Part shown: one piece after another, positions 26,406-35,335 of the stretch
Layout: each line of letters starts with the position of its first letter
How positions within the stretch are numbered: the stretch's first letter is position 1
NCBI GenBank assembly: GCA_028821125.1
Contig: JAPPHD010000033.1
Coordinates: forward strand, 1-64,000
Source: Gammaproteobacteria bacterium
Lineage (GTDB): Bacteria > Pseudomonadota > Gammaproteobacteria > Pseudomonadales > Azotimanducaceae
Reading direction: 5' to 3'
Length of the DNA: 64,000 nucleotides
The notes under the pieces: generated by a model
Databases searched by the model: none
The model's input: the letters and a program-made list of their open reading frames with translations, nothing else
Told to the model about the DNA's origin: nothing
Position numbers and translations under genes: made by a program

Positions 26406-27638
26406 ATGGCCGAAGCGACCCAACAGACCTTTTTCACCGAAACGCCGCTGGAGCGCGTGCACCGGATCAAGGACGCCATCGCCGAGGGCGGCGACGAGGC
26501 CCAGAAGGCCAGGCGCCTGCCGGAAGAAACCGCCGATATCCTCATCCGGGAAGGCCTGTACCGGTTCACCCTGCCCCACGAACTGGGCGGTGAAAACGCC
26601 TCCGTGCGCGAAACCATCGACGTGCTTGAAGCCATCGCCGCCATCGACGGCTCGGTGGGCTGGAACGTCATGATCGGCTCCGAGATCAACGCCATCGCCG
26701 CGGGCGGCATGGACCCGGTCATCGCCAAGGAAGTCTACGTGGACAACCCCCGGGTGATCATGTGCGGCGGTGGCGGGCCCGGCACCCAGCCCTCCTACGC
26801 CATCGAGCAGAAGGACGGCAGCTACCGGGTCTGGGGCCAGGCCACCTTCCTCTCCGGCTGCCACAACGCCGAATGGGCGTTCATGGTGGCGCCCATCGTC
26901 GAGGACGGCAATCCGAAAATGGACGATGCGGGCAACCCCATCTTCCGCATGTGGTTCCTGCACAAGAGCGAGTGGGAGATCAAGGACACCTGGCACATGG
27001 CCGGCCTGCGCGGCTCCGGCAGCCATGACGTGTTCGCCGACGGCGCCCTGGTGCCCGAACGGCTGGTGCCCGTCGATCTCTTCAGCGTCCCGGCGCACTA
27101 CCCGAACCCGGTATTCCGCATTCCCGTGGCGCTGAGACTGTCGTTCAACAAGGCGGCGGTCGCCATCGGCGTCGCCCGGGGCGCGCTCGACGCGTTCTCC
27201 GACATCGCCCAGAACAAGATTCCCCTGCTGACCACCTCGGCGCTGAAGGACAAGCCCATCGCCCACTACCGCATGGGCGAAGGCGAAGCGTCCCTGCGCG
27301 CCGTCCGCGCCTTCCTGATGGAAACCATGGACGACGTGGTGGAGGAACTGGCGGCCGGCGCCCCCACGCCCGGCCCCGAGACCACCAAGCTCGCCCGTCT
27401 TGCCTGCACCCACGCGGCCAACGTGTCCATGCACGTCGTCGACAGCGTGCACAACGCCGCCGGCACCACCAGCCTGCGCATGGACTGCCCGCTGGAGCGC
27501 AAGCTCCGCGATGCCCACGGCTGCGCCACCCACCGCTGGGTAGCGCACCCGCTGTACGCGGAACTCGGCAAGATGTTCCTCGGACACCCGGGCCTGCCCG
27601 AGTTTTCCGGGGAAGGAGACGCGCAACCGGGCAAGTGA
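26406..27638 (+). CDS. Acyl-CoA dehydrogenase-fold (group D) flavin monooxygenase
   Basis: 410 residues. The N-terminal helical domain (LPEETADILIREGLYRFTLPHELGGENASVRETIDVLEAIAAIDGSVGWN), the beta domain with the substrate/flavin loop (GSYRVWGQATFLSGCHNAEWAF), and the C-terminal helices (RLACTHAANVSMHVVDSVHNAAGTTSL) match the acyl-CoA dehydrogenase type-2 group (HsaA, HpaB-like, DszC-like), which use reduced flavin and O2 to hydroxylate aromatics or other compounds. A flavin reductase is not adjacent. A GGAAGG site precedes the ATG. Followed by DUF1330 and aldehyde dehydrogenase genes in the same direction. Confidence 0.87.
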   Translation: MAEATQQTFFTETPLERVHRIKDAIAEGGDEAQKARRLPEETADILIREGLYRFTLPHELGGENASVRETIDVLEAIAAIDGSVGWNVMIGSEINAIAAGGMDPVIAKEVYVDNPRVIMCGGGGPGTQPSYAIEQKDGSYRVWGQATFLSGCHNAEWAFMVAPIVEDGNPKMDDAGNPIFRMWFLHKSEWEIKDTWHMAGLRGSGSHDVFADGALVPERLVPVDLFSVPAHYPNPVFRIPVALRLSFNKAAVAIGVARGALDAFSDIAQNKIPLLTTSALKDKPIAHYRMGEGEASLRAVRAFLMETMDDVVEELAAGAPTPGPETTKLARLACTHAANVSMHVVDSVHNAAGTTSLRMDCPLERKLRDAHGCATHRWVAHPLYAELGKMFLGHPGLPEFSGEGDAQPGK

Positions 27639-27696
27639 GCCCCGGTGCCTTAACGAAACGAACCAGCGGCTCTGAGGGTCGCTTGAGGAGCACGCA

Positions 27697-27993
27697 ATGG
27701 CAGCCTATTTCATTCTTCAGTACGAGGTGACCGATCTGGACCTTTACCGGGAATACCAGGTCGGCGCCGGTGCGACCGCCCAGACCCACGGGGTCGAAGT
27801 GACGGTCTATGACGAAGCCGCGGAAACCATCGAAGGAACCCCGCCTGGCAAGCAGACGGTGGTCCTGAAATTCAGGGACAGCGACCACTTCCGCGAGTGG
27901 TACAACTCCGACGAATACCAGGCGGTCATCGCCAAGCGCCACGCCGCCACCGACGGCTTCGGCGTACTGTCCCAGTCGATGAACGTGCAGTAG
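27697..27993 (+). CDS. DUF1330 family protein
   Basis: 98 residues, a single ferredoxin-like alpha/beta domain of the dimeric alpha-beta-barrel type (MAAYFILQYEVTDLDLYREYQ... GKQTVVLKFRDSDHFREWYNSDEYQAVIAKR), the DUF1330 signature. Function is not established; genes of this family often sit in catabolic operons. 58 bases after the flavin monooxygenase and 105 before the aldehyde dehydrogenase, so likely the same transcript. Confidence 0.9.
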   Translation: MAAYFILQYEVTDLDLYREYQVGAGATAQTHGVEVTVYDEAAETIEGTPPGKQTVVLKFRDSDHFREWYNSDEYQAVIAKRHAATDGFGVLSQSMNVQ

Positions 27994-28098
27994 CCACCCA
28001 CCGGCGACGCTTGCAAAGCGCGCCTCCACGCTTGGCAGTCCCCAAATTGGTGGTAAGCTACCGCCCCCGTTTTCTGTACACACTTGAAAGGTAAAACC

Positions 28099-29532
28099 GT
28101 GAGCAACCGACAGAAGTTCTATATCAACGGCGAGTGGGTAAGGCCGGCCGGCAGCGATACCCTCGCCGTCATCAATCCCGCCAACGAAGAACCCATCGAC
28201 GACATCGCGCTCGGCAACGAGGAAGACGTCAACCGCGCCGTAGCCGCCGCCAAGGCCGCATTTGAAACCTACTCCCGCACCAGCCGGGAAGAGCGCGTCG
28301 CGATACTCGAGCGCGTTATCGGCGTCTACCAGAGGCGCCTCGGCGAAGTGGCGGCAACCATCAGCGAGGAAATGGGCGCACCCATGTACCTGGCCACGCA
28401 AGCCCAGGCTCCCATCGGGCTCGCCCACCTGATGACCAACATGAATTTGCTGAAGAGCTTCAAATTCGAAGAAGACGTCGGCACATCGCATATCGTCAAG
28501 GAACCCGCGGGCGTCTGCGGATTCATCACTCCCTGGAATTGGCCGATCAACCAGATCACCTGCAAGGTAGCGCCGGCCCTGGCTGCCGGCTGCACCATGG
28601 TGCTCAAGCCTTCCGAAGTCGCCCCGTTCAACGCCATCCTGTTCGCCGAGATTCTCGATGAAGCTGGCGTGCCCCCGGGCGTTTTCAATCTCGTCAACGG
28701 CGACGGCCCCACGGTGGGCGTGGCCCTCTCCTCCCATCCCGACGTCGACATGATGTCATTCACGGGATCCACGCGCGCCGGCATCGAAGTTGCCCGCAAC
28801 GCCGCTCCCACGGTCAAGCGCGTCACCCAGGAACTCGGCGGCAAGTCGGCCAACATCATTCTCGACGACGCCGATTTCGAAACGGTCATCGCCCGGGACA
28901 TGGTGGGCATGTGCTCGAACTCCGGCCAGTCCTGCAACGCGCCGTCGCGCATGCTCGTCCCCAACGGACGCATGGACGAGGCTGCGGCGATAGCCCGGTC
29001 CGCCGCCGAGGGCGTCAAGGTCGGCGATCCCAATGCCGCCGACACCAATATCGGCCCGGTGGTCTCCGAGGTCCAGTTCAACAGGATCCAGGGGCTCATC
29101 CAGAAGGGCATCGACGAAGGAGCCAGGCTCGAGATCGGCGGCACCGGCCGCCCCGAAGGGCTGAACCGGGGCTACTACGTCAAGCCCACGGTGTTCTCGC
29201 ACGTCACCAACGACATGACGATCGCCCGGGAGGAGATTTTCGGCCCGGTGCTTTCGCTGATCGGCTACGAGGACGACGAGGACGCGGTACGTATCGCCAA
29301 CGACACCGTCTACGGCCTTTCCGGCTACATCTCGGCGGGCGACCCGGACCGCGCCAGGGCCCTGGCCCGGCGCATCCGCTCCGGCCAGGTCCACCTGAAC
29401 GGCGCGTCTGTCGACACTAACGCGCCGTTCGGCGGCTACAAGCAGTCGGGCAACGGCCGCGAGTGGGGCGTCCACGGCTTCGAGGAGTTTCTCGAGACCA
29501 AGGCGATCCTGGGGTACAACGCAGCCGGCTGA
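28099..29532 (+). CDS. NAD(P)-dependent aldehyde dehydrogenase
   Basis: 477 residues from GTG 28099 (VSNRQKFYINGEWV), chosen over TTG 28084 because AAAGG lies at ideal spacing before it. The cofactor fold, QELGGKSANIILDDAD with the general-base Glu, and the catalytic Cys in NSGQSCNAPSRM are all present, as is the EEIFGPVLS motif. It oxidises an aldehyde to the acid, irreversibly. Substrate is unknown; its place after a monooxygenase suggests it handles the product or a side-chain fragment. Confidence 0.93.
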   Translation: MSNRQKFYINGEWVRPAGSDTLAVINPANEEPIDDIALGNEEDVNRAVAAAKAAFETYSRTSREERVAILERVIGVYQRRLGEVAATISEEMGAPMYLATQAQAPIGLAHLMTNMNLLKSFKFEEDVGTSHIVKEPAGVCGFITPWNWPINQITCKVAPALAAGCTMVLKPSEVAPFNAILFAEILDEAGVPPGVFNLVNGDGPTVGVALSSHPDVDMMSFTGSTRAGIEVARNAAPTVKRVTQELGGKSANIILDDADFETVIARDMVGMCSNSGQSCNAPSRMLVPNGRMDEAAAIARSAAEGVKVGDPNAADTNIGPVVSEVQFNRIQGLIQKGIDEGARLEIGGTGRPEGLNRGYYVKPTVFSHVTNDMTIAREEIFGPVLSLIGYEDDEDAVRIANDTVYGLSGYISAGDPDRARALARRIRSGQVHLNGASVDTNAPFGGYKQSGNGREWGVHGFEEFLETKAILGYNAAG

Positions 29533-29684
29533 ACCCGGCCCGATTCCGCTGGACTAGCGCGGGGCGTCCTTTGGGCGCCTCGCATAGCGCTGTTCGCCGC
29601 TATACTACCCGCCGCCGACCGGGCAACGCGGGGACGCCCGTGTTCCCTGAACATCCGACACTCATCAGACAAGAGGAAGAATCA

Positions 29685-30104
29685 ATGTCCGATCAACTCA
29701 CCGCCGACCGCATTGCGCTGCAGGACGTTCATTTGCGGTATGCCGCCGGGGTCGACAACCGGGACATGGACATGTACCGGTCCTGTTTCGCCGACGACGT
29801 GGAAGTGCTGGGCTTCGGCGAAGAAACCATACACGGCGCCGAAGCCTGGCTTGCCTACGTTATCGAGGCGCTCAAGCGGTTCGGGCCGACCCAGCACATG
29901 CTGGGCCCGCAACTCGCCACCGTGGATGGCGATACAGCTCGCACGCGCTCCGACGTGCAGGCGCTGCACTACATGGCCGATGACGAGGACACCACCCTGA
30001 CGCTCTGGGCGACCTACGAATCGGACATGCGCAGGATCGATGGCGAGTGGAAAATCTTTCGCCATCGCCTGATACCTCGCGGAAACCGCGTACAGCAGGG
30101 ATAG
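29685..30104 (+). CDS. SnoaL/NTF2-like protein (SnoaL_4 type)
   Basis: 139 residues from ATG 29685 with AGAGGAAG upstream. Fold pattern of a cone-shaped NTF2-like domain: N-terminal helix with QDVHLRYAAGVDNRDMDMYRSCFADDVEV, strands with HGAEAWLAY and HMLGPQLATVDGDTARTRSDVQALHY. Members are dehydratases, isomerases, ring-hydroxylation partners or binding proteins; this one cannot be assigned further. It lies between an aldehyde dehydrogenase and a GST gene, 26 bases before the latter. Confidence 0.8.
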   Translation: MSDQLTADRIALQDVHLRYAAGVDNRDMDMYRSCFADDVEVLGFGEETIHGAEAWLAYVIEALKRFGPTQHMLGPQLATVDGDTARTRSDVQALHYMADDEDTTLTLWATYESDMRRIDGEWKIFRHRLIPRGNRVQQG

Positions 30105-30130
30105 CCCGTTAACATGACAGGGAGCGCAGC

Positions 30131-30895
30131 ATGATCGACGTTCATTACTGGCCCACACCGAACGGCTGGAAAGTCACGATAATGCTCGAAGAGTGCGGGC
30201 TGGACTACAGCATCAAGCCTGTCGACATCGGCGGCGGCGATCAGTTCAGGCCGGATTTCCTGCGCATCAGCCCCAACAACCGCATGCCCGCCATCATCGA
30301 CCACGACCCGCCCGGCGGCGGGGCCCCGGTGGCGCTTTTCGAGTCCGGCGCCATTCTCGAGTACCTCGCGGACAAGACCGGCTCCTTCCTGCCGCGGGAA
30401 GGCGCCGACCGTTACCGGGTGCTGCAATGGGTACACTGGCAGATGGCAAACCTCGGCCCGATGATGGGCAACGCCAATCATTTCAAGAACTACGCGAAGA
30501 ACATCACGGACGAACCCGGACAACTGGAGTACGGCACCAGGCGCTTCGTCGGCGAGGTAGACCGGCTCTCGGGCGTAATGGATGCCCAGTTGTCGGTCCA
30601 TCCTTATCTGGCCGGCGCCGATTACAGCATCGCCGACATCATCACCTGGCCCTGGGCGACGCTCATGGGGCGCCTGATCGACGAGGCGGTGTGGGACGAC
30701 TTCCCGAACCTCAAGCGCTGGGTCGACGAGGTCGGCGCCCGACCCGCCGTGGACAGGGGGTTCCGCGTCGGCCGCGATCTCGCGAAACGCGACCTCACCG
30801 AAGAGGAAGAGAAAGCCCGCCGGGAACTCCTGTTCAACCAGACCAACGAAAAGGTGCGAAAGGCCCGGGAAGAAGCAGCCAGAACCGCCTCCTGA
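30131..30895 (+). CDS. Glutathione S-transferase, nu class (YghU/YfcG-like)
   Basis: 254 residues. N-terminal thioredoxin-like domain: IDVHYWPTPNGWKVTIMLEECGLDY, then SPNNRMPAIIDHDPPGG and ALFESGAILEYLADKTG, the nu-class pattern (TPNG, NNRMPAI, FESGAI). Nu-class enzymes bind two GSH or GSSG and reduce disulfides or peroxides. The all-helical C-terminal domain ends with a highly charged Lys/Arg/Glu tail (~215-254), longer than usual and probably disordered or coiled. Supports a glutathione-using cell. Confidence 0.9.
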   Translation: MIDVHYWPTPNGWKVTIMLEECGLDYSIKPVDIGGGDQFRPDFLRISPNNRMPAIIDHDPPGGGAPVALFESGAILEYLADKTGSFLPREGADRYRVLQWVHWQMANLGPMMGNANHFKNYAKNITDEPGQLEYGTRRFVGEVDRLSGVMDAQLSVHPYLAGADYSIADIITWPWATLMGRLIDEAVWDDFPNLKRWVDEVGARPAVDRGFRVGRDLAKRDLTEEEEKARRELLFNQTNEKVRKAREEAARTAS

Positions 30896-31046
30896 GGTTG
30901 CGCCGGAACTGTTCGCGAATCGGTCCGGCCAGGCTCCCGGGTCCCGTTGACCCCTCGCGCCTGATAGGCTGATCGCGGTTCCCGCCCCTAGCCGAACCTT
31001 GCCATGAACAGGTGCGGCCGGATCGGGTTGCGGACAGGACACAAGC

Positions 31047-32441
31047 GTGAACCAGGCCTTATCCTCCGTCGGCTCCCAGCGCGGTTTCATCAAGGAAACC
31101 AGGGCATTGGTGCGCCTGGGCGCCCCGATGATGGCGACCCAGTTCTGCATCATGGGCATGGGCTTCGTGGATACAGCGATGGCGGGCCACTACGCGTCGG
31201 TGGACCTGGCCGGCGTGACCCTGGCCGGTTTCCTGCTCTGGCCCGTATTCATGCTGATGACGGGGCTGACCAACGCCATCACCCCGATCGTCGCCCAGCT
31301 CACCGGCGCCCAGCGGGTCGGCGATTCGGGCGCCATCGTCCACCAGGGCCTGTGGGTTGCATTGGTTACGTCTCTTGTCACCATCGCGATCCTGCAGAAC
31401 GCACTCCGTTTCTTCGAGTTTTTGAGCGCCGACCCCGAGGTAGTCGAAGTGGCTGTGGCCTATCTCGACGCGGTTGCCTGGGGCATGCCGCCGGGCATGA
31501 TCTACGTCGCGCTCAGGTATACGTCCGAGGGCCTCGGTTATACCCGCCCGCCGATGGTCATCGCCTTTTCCGCACTGTGTCTGAACGCGCCGTTGAACTA
31601 CGTGCTGATCTACGGCGCCTGGGGTTTCCCCGAACTCGGCGGCGAGGGCTGCGGCTGGGCGACCGCCGCCGTCATGTGGTTCGAACTGGTGTTGATGATC
31701 CGGGTGGCGCGACGGCCGTTTTTCCAGCGCACCCGGCTGTTCGAACAGTTTCGCTGGCCGGAGGCGGCGGCCATCTCGCGAATCCTGAAGATCGGCCTGC
31801 CCATAGGCGCGGCGGTTTTCATGGAAATGGCCGTCTATTCCGTGATCGGCTTTCTCATAGCCGCGCTCGGGACAAGCCCCCAGGCCGCCAACGGCATCGC
31901 CGGCAACATCAACTGGATGACCTACGTTCTGCCCATGAGCCTGGGTGCGGCGGCCGGAATTCGGGTGGGCTTCCACGTCGGCGGGGGTGATGCGGAGGGA
32001 GCCCGTCACGTCGCCATGACCGCCATGAAGCTGTCGCTTCTCTACGCGGTGTCGGTGAGCGTCATCCTGGTGGTACTGCGCACTGCGCTGGTGGGCATTT
32101 ACACCACCGATCCGGCCGTGATCGCCATCGCCGTCAACCTGCTGATCTTCATCGCCGTCTACCAGCTCGTCGACGATGCCATCGCCACGATGGACGGCAT
32201 TCTGCGGGGTTACAAGGACACCCGCGTACCCATGGTCTTCGGGCTTCTCGGCTACTGGCTGGTCGCCCTGCCGCTCGGCCACGCACTGGCCACCGGCTGG
32301 TTCGGCTTGCCGGCAATCGGCGTATACGGCTACTGGGCCGGGATGACCATCGGCATGTTGCTGGTGGTCGGTTGCCTGGGCATCCGCCTGCGCCGCACCA
32401 CCACCGACCGCGCGCTCATCCGGCGCCTCGCCCTGAGCTGA
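31047..32441 (+). CDS. MATE family multidrug efflux transporter
   Basis: 464 residues from GTG 31047. Twelve hydrophobic helices in two halves (LVRLGAPMMATQFCIMGMGFVDTAMAGHY opening; GLPIGAAVFMEMAVYSVIGFLIAALG starting the second half), the NorM-like signature. Exports cationic drugs or metabolites in exchange for Na+ or H+. Adjacent to the rhomboid gene downstream (17-base gap). Substrate not readable. Confidence 0.92.
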   Translation: MNQALSSVGSQRGFIKETRALVRLGAPMMATQFCIMGMGFVDTAMAGHYASVDLAGVTLAGFLLWPVFMLMTGLTNAITPIVAQLTGAQRVGDSGAIVHQGLWVALVTSLVTIAILQNALRFFEFLSADPEVVEVAVAYLDAVAWGMPPGMIYVALRYTSEGLGYTRPPMVIAFSALCLNAPLNYVLIYGAWGFPELGGEGCGWATAAVMWFELVLMIRVARRPFFQRTRLFEQFRWPEAAAISRILKIGLPIGAAVFMEMAVYSVIGFLIAALGTSPQAANGIAGNINWMTYVLPMSLGAAAGIRVGFHVGGGDAEGARHVAMTAMKLSLLYAVSVSVILVVLRTALVGIYTTDPAVIAIAVNLLIFIAVYQLVDDAIATMDGILRGYKDTRVPMVFGLLGYWLVALPLGHALATGWFGLPAIGVYGYWAGMTIGMLLVVGCLGIRLRRTTTDRALIRRLALS

Positions 32442-32458
32442 AGGCCGGGGGTTCCGCC

Positions 32459-33355
32459 ATGGACAACGGTACGGACGAATTCTGGGTCGAGTTGCGCCGC
32501 GCCCGGGACCGGCGGGTGCTGGCGGATGCGGTACTGGTACTGGAGGCCATGCGCATTCCCCACCGGATGGAACATCACAACCGGATGTGGCGCCTGGAGG
32601 TGCCGTCGGGGCATGAGGCGAACGCAAGGGCGGAACTCGACAGGTACGACGCGGAAAACCGGCAGCTCCCGCCTCACCGGCCGAAGGTGCACCGTTTCGA
32701 CAACGGCTGGGCCGGCGTGCTGGGCTATCTCGTCGTCATCTGGCTGCTGCCAAACCTGGAGGGCTGGGCCGCATTCGGCTGGGACTGGCGCGAATCCGGT
32801 GTCATGAACGCCGAACTGGTGCGGGAGGGGCAGTGGTGGCGAACCGTCACCGCCCTGACGCTGCACGCCGACCTCGGCCACATCGCCGGCAATTCCTTCT
32901 TCGGTGCCCTGTTCGGGATCTTTCTCGGGCGTTACCTGGGCTCGGGGCTGGGCTGGCTGCTGGTGGTGGTCGGCGCCTCCCTGGCCAATCTGGCCAACGC
33001 CTGGCTGCAGACGCCGCCCTTCGTCTCCCTGGGCGCTTCCACCGCCACTTTCGCCGTCCTGGGCCTCACCGGCACCTTCGTCTGGCGGCGCGGCTACCTG
33101 CGCGGACGCAACTGGCGGCAGAGCTTCGCACCGCTGTTCGCCGCAATCGCGCTTCTCGTCTATACGGGCGTCGGCGGCGTTCGAACGGACATCATGGCCC
33201 ACTTCCTCGGTTTCGCCGCAGGCGCCGTCGGCGGCGTGCTCGCCGCGACCTACGACATCAGGCGCCTGGGCAGCAGCGGGCAATGGATCGCCGGCGCCCT
33301 GACGCTCTGGCTGATCGGCTACGCCTGGCTGCAGGCGGGCACCTATGCGACCTAG
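32459..33355 (+). CDS. Rhomboid family intramembrane serine protease
   Basis: 298 residues from ATG 32459. An ~80-residue cytosolic N-domain is followed by six membrane helices. Catalytic Ser194 (SLGASTATF), His248 (AHFLGFAAGA), and the oxyanion/structural residues His136, His141 and Asn145 (LHADLGHIAGNSFFG) are in place. The residue after the nucleophile is Thr rather than the common Gly. Cleaves membrane-spanning substrates, none identified. The N-domain looks like an anti-parallel sheet domain that may bind a partner. Confidence 0.88.
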   Translation: MDNGTDEFWVELRRARDRRVLADAVLVLEAMRIPHRMEHHNRMWRLEVPSGHEANARAELDRYDAENRQLPPHRPKVHRFDNGWAGVLGYLVVIWLLPNLEGWAAFGWDWRESGVMNAELVREGQWWRTVTALTLHADLGHIAGNSFFGALFGIFLGRYLGSGLGWLLVVVGASLANLANAWLQTPPFVSLGASTATFAVLGLTGTFVWRRGYLRGRNWRQSFAPLFAAIALLVYTGVGGVRTDIMAHFLGFAAGAVGGVLAATYDIRRLGSSGQWIAGALTLWLIGYAWLQAGTYAT

Positions 33356-33366
33356 CAGTACTCACC

Positions 33367-33609
33367 TCGACGACCCGCGCGCCGGCACGAGGACGTGGAA
33401 GGAACAACGCCGAATCTCGGGAAAGAGTTCGTATGCGGCGCTTCCCTTTCGGCGCGTTAAGCTCGTCCGAAAGCCTTGAATGCCGCAGGATGATGTGGCC
33501 GTGCGCCGAAAGGGAAGCGCCGTATGCGAACTCGCTGTGGCGACTGACGATATAATGTTAAATATAAATTTCGTTAAAATCAAAGGTATGCGTTTTGTTC
33601 CATGAAAGT
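33367..33609 (+). repeat. Dispersed repeat, copy 2, with 31-bp inverted arms
   Basis: Gap-free partner of 4835-5056 at 33388-33609. Arms at 33425-33455 and 33503-33533 around 47 bases; as RNA all 31 positions can pair if two G-U pairs are allowed. Ends in an AT-rich tract, TTAAAATCAA, then TTCC-ATGAAAGT, where the ATG is the start of the 212-residue exported protein. It begins just after the rhomboid stop. Confidence 0.85.
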
Positions 33610-34240
33610 GCTTAAAGACGCGCTACGCAACACCGCCCTCCCAATCGCATTGCTCTTGAGCCCGTGGGCATACGGCCACGGCGGTGTGGTCGCGGAGGAA
33701 GACCTCTGCCTGCTCAGGATGGGCTTCCTGCAGGCGCACTTCACGCTGTACCTGCCCGACACCCGGGGCTCCGACGAATTCTGCGAAGAGGTGCCCGACA
33801 CCGGCAGGGCGCTGTTCGTCGTGGAGTACCTGCACGAGATGATGAAGGAGATGCCCATCGAGTTCCGCATCGTCAGGGACGACCAGGGCTTCGGCATCTT
33901 CGCCAATTGGGACGACGTGAGTTCAATTCCCGACCTGGATGCGCAAACGATCTTCCACCGCCCACTGGCCCCCGAACCCACGGGCTGGGTCACGGTCAGC
34001 CACACGTTCGAGGACCCCGGCGGCTTCATCGGGGTGGTGGTGGCGGAGAATCCCGCCAACGGCAAGGTCTACAACTCCGTTTTTTATTTCGAAGTAGGGA
34101 ACGCGGGCTACGGCTACATTCCGCTGTTCGTCGCCCTGATCGTCGCGGCGCAACTCCTGTTCTTCGCAAACACAGGCAGCCTGCAGAAATTTTTCCATTG
34201 GATTCGACATCGCCGCCGTGGCCAAAATCCCGCAATCTAG
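33602..34240 (+). CDS. Exported membrane-anchored protein of unknown function
   Basis: 212 residues from ATG 33602. Signal peptide MKVLKDALRNTALPIALLLSPWAYG cleaved before HGGVV; a C-terminal helix (YIPLFVALIVAAQLLFFA, ~175-193) is followed by a very basic tail, so the protein is periplasmic with a single C-terminal anchor. It has two Cys (LCLLRMG, EFCEEV) that could bridge. The repeated DDxxGFGIFANWDDV and VSHTFEDPGGFIGVVVAENP suggest a beta-sandwich. I do not recognise the family. Its first seven bases and entire leader belong to the repeat element. Confidence 0.8.
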   Translation: MKVLKDALRNTALPIALLLSPWAYGHGGVVAEEDLCLLRMGFLQAHFTLYLPDTRGSDEFCEEVPDTGRALFVVEYLHEMMKEMPIEFRIVRDDQGFGIFANWDDVSSIPDLDAQTIFHRPLAPEPTGWVTVSHTFEDPGGFIGVVVAENPANGKVYNSVFYFEVGNAGYGYIPLFVALIVAAQLLFFANTGSLQKFFHWIRHRRRGQNPAI

Positions 34241-34371
34241 GCGTCCAACAGCCAATGCGGCCTCGTCGGAGCGCTCCTTGAATGCCTGGCCCTGAGATCA
34301 TTGGAACCGGGCCGCATGGGTGGAGTCCAAAATTTCACTGAACGCCAACACAACCGATACCGGAGATTCCC

Positions 34372-34710
34372 ATGACCATACCGCTGACCAATCTGACCAC
34401 GACACATTCAATGCCCGGCCAGGAGATCGATGCAACGCTCGGCATCGTCACCGCCGAATGCGTGCTGGGCATCAACGTTTTTCGCGACATGCTCGGCGGC
34501 CTGCGGGACATTTTCGGTGGCCGCAGCGGCACCCACCAGAAAGCGCTCAGGCAGGCTCGCGAGACCTGCCTCGAGGAACTCGCCGCGCGTGCGGAACAAC
34601 TCGGCGGAGACGCCGTCATCGGCGTCGATCTCGATTTCAGCGAAATCAGCGGCGGCGGCAAGGGCATGGTGTTCCTGGTCGCCTCGGGGACGGCCGTTCG
34701 CCTGCGCTGA
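34372..34710 (+). CDS. YbjQ/UPF0145 family protein
   Basis: 112 residues. The pattern GIVTAECVLGINVFRDMLGGLRDIFGGRSGTHQKALRQARETCLEELAARAEQLGGDAVIGVDLD is that of the YbjQ family (small pentameric alpha/beta proteins of uncertain role, sometimes called heavy-metal-binding). Full length. ATG 34372 is preceded by a spacer of about 130 bases after the unknown exported protein. Convergent with the gluconate-dehydrogenase-like subunit gene. Confidence 0.9.
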   Translation: MTIPLTNLTTTHSMPGQEIDATLGIVTAECVLGINVFRDMLGGLRDIFGGRSGTHQKALRQARETCLEELAARAEQLGGDAVIGVDLDFSEISGGGKGMVFLVASGTAVRLR

Positions 34711-34804
34711 CAGCCAGCGGCCCTTTTGACCAGCCCCAGTGCCAGTACCACTGCCCGCGCTCGGCGTCGACTCGGGTCAGCGGCATTGGCAGCGCCAGTG
34801 CGCC

Positions 34805-35293
34805 TCAGGTTACATGGCGCCGCCAGGTTCCCGGGTTCTTAAGCACGGGGTCGAGCAGCGACAGGTCGCCCGGCTCGAGGGTGTTGCCTCTTGGAAAGGG
34901 GGCGCCGGCGCCGAGGCCGATCGCTGCGAGTACGCGTTCGTCCTGGTAGTAGCAGCCGTAAACCTGGGCAAGCAGCCGGTTGAACGACTCCGGCGTCCGC
35001 TCGCTGAACGCCTTTACCCTTTCGTAACGGAGCCGTGCTGGCTGCGTCGTGAACCCGCTGTCGAAGTCCGCAAGTATTCCGGTCAGTTCCGGCAGGAAGT
35101 CGGGCGCGTTGCGGGCGAGAAAACCCGGAAAGTCGCACTCGCGGACGCTGGGCATCCGGCCGTCTTCGCTCGCCGGCACGATGGTGTCGACGAGCGGCTC
35201 GAGGATTTCCCGTTGCTCCGCGTCGAGCGCGGCGTCCGATGCGATCAGCCCCTCGCTCAAGGCCCGGCCCTCTTGACCTCTCGCCAGCGGCAC
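34805..35293 (-). CDS. Gluconate 2-dehydrogenase subunit 3-like protein
   Basis: 162 residues, GTG 35293. LDAEQREILEPLVDTIVPASEDGRMPSV is the opening of the gluconate_2-dh3 family, a helical protein that pairs with GMC-type catalytic subunits and often brings a Tat signal. No Tat signal is seen. In-frame codons continue upstream (GTAIQPCF) to the TGA that ends the GMC gene, with no ATG, so GTG is the best start. Follows the GMC gene by 42 bases in the same operon. Confidence 0.82.
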   Translation of the reverse strand: MPLARGQEGRALSEGLIASDAALDAEQREILEPLVDTIVPASEDGRMPSVRECDFPGFLARNAPDFLPELTGILADFDSGFTTQPARLRYERVKAFSERTPESFNRLLAQVYGCYYQDERVLAAIGLGAGAPFPRGNTLEPGDLSLLDPVLKNPGTWRRHVT

Positions 35294-35335
35294 GAAACAC
35301 GGTTGGATAGCCGTTCCATCTGAGTCATCGCTCCA

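Noticed and set aside
31059..32627. Open frame of 522 codons antisense to the MATE transporter
   Set aside because: Low-complexity His/Gly/Asp translation, no domain, and the MATE gene on the plus strand is certain.
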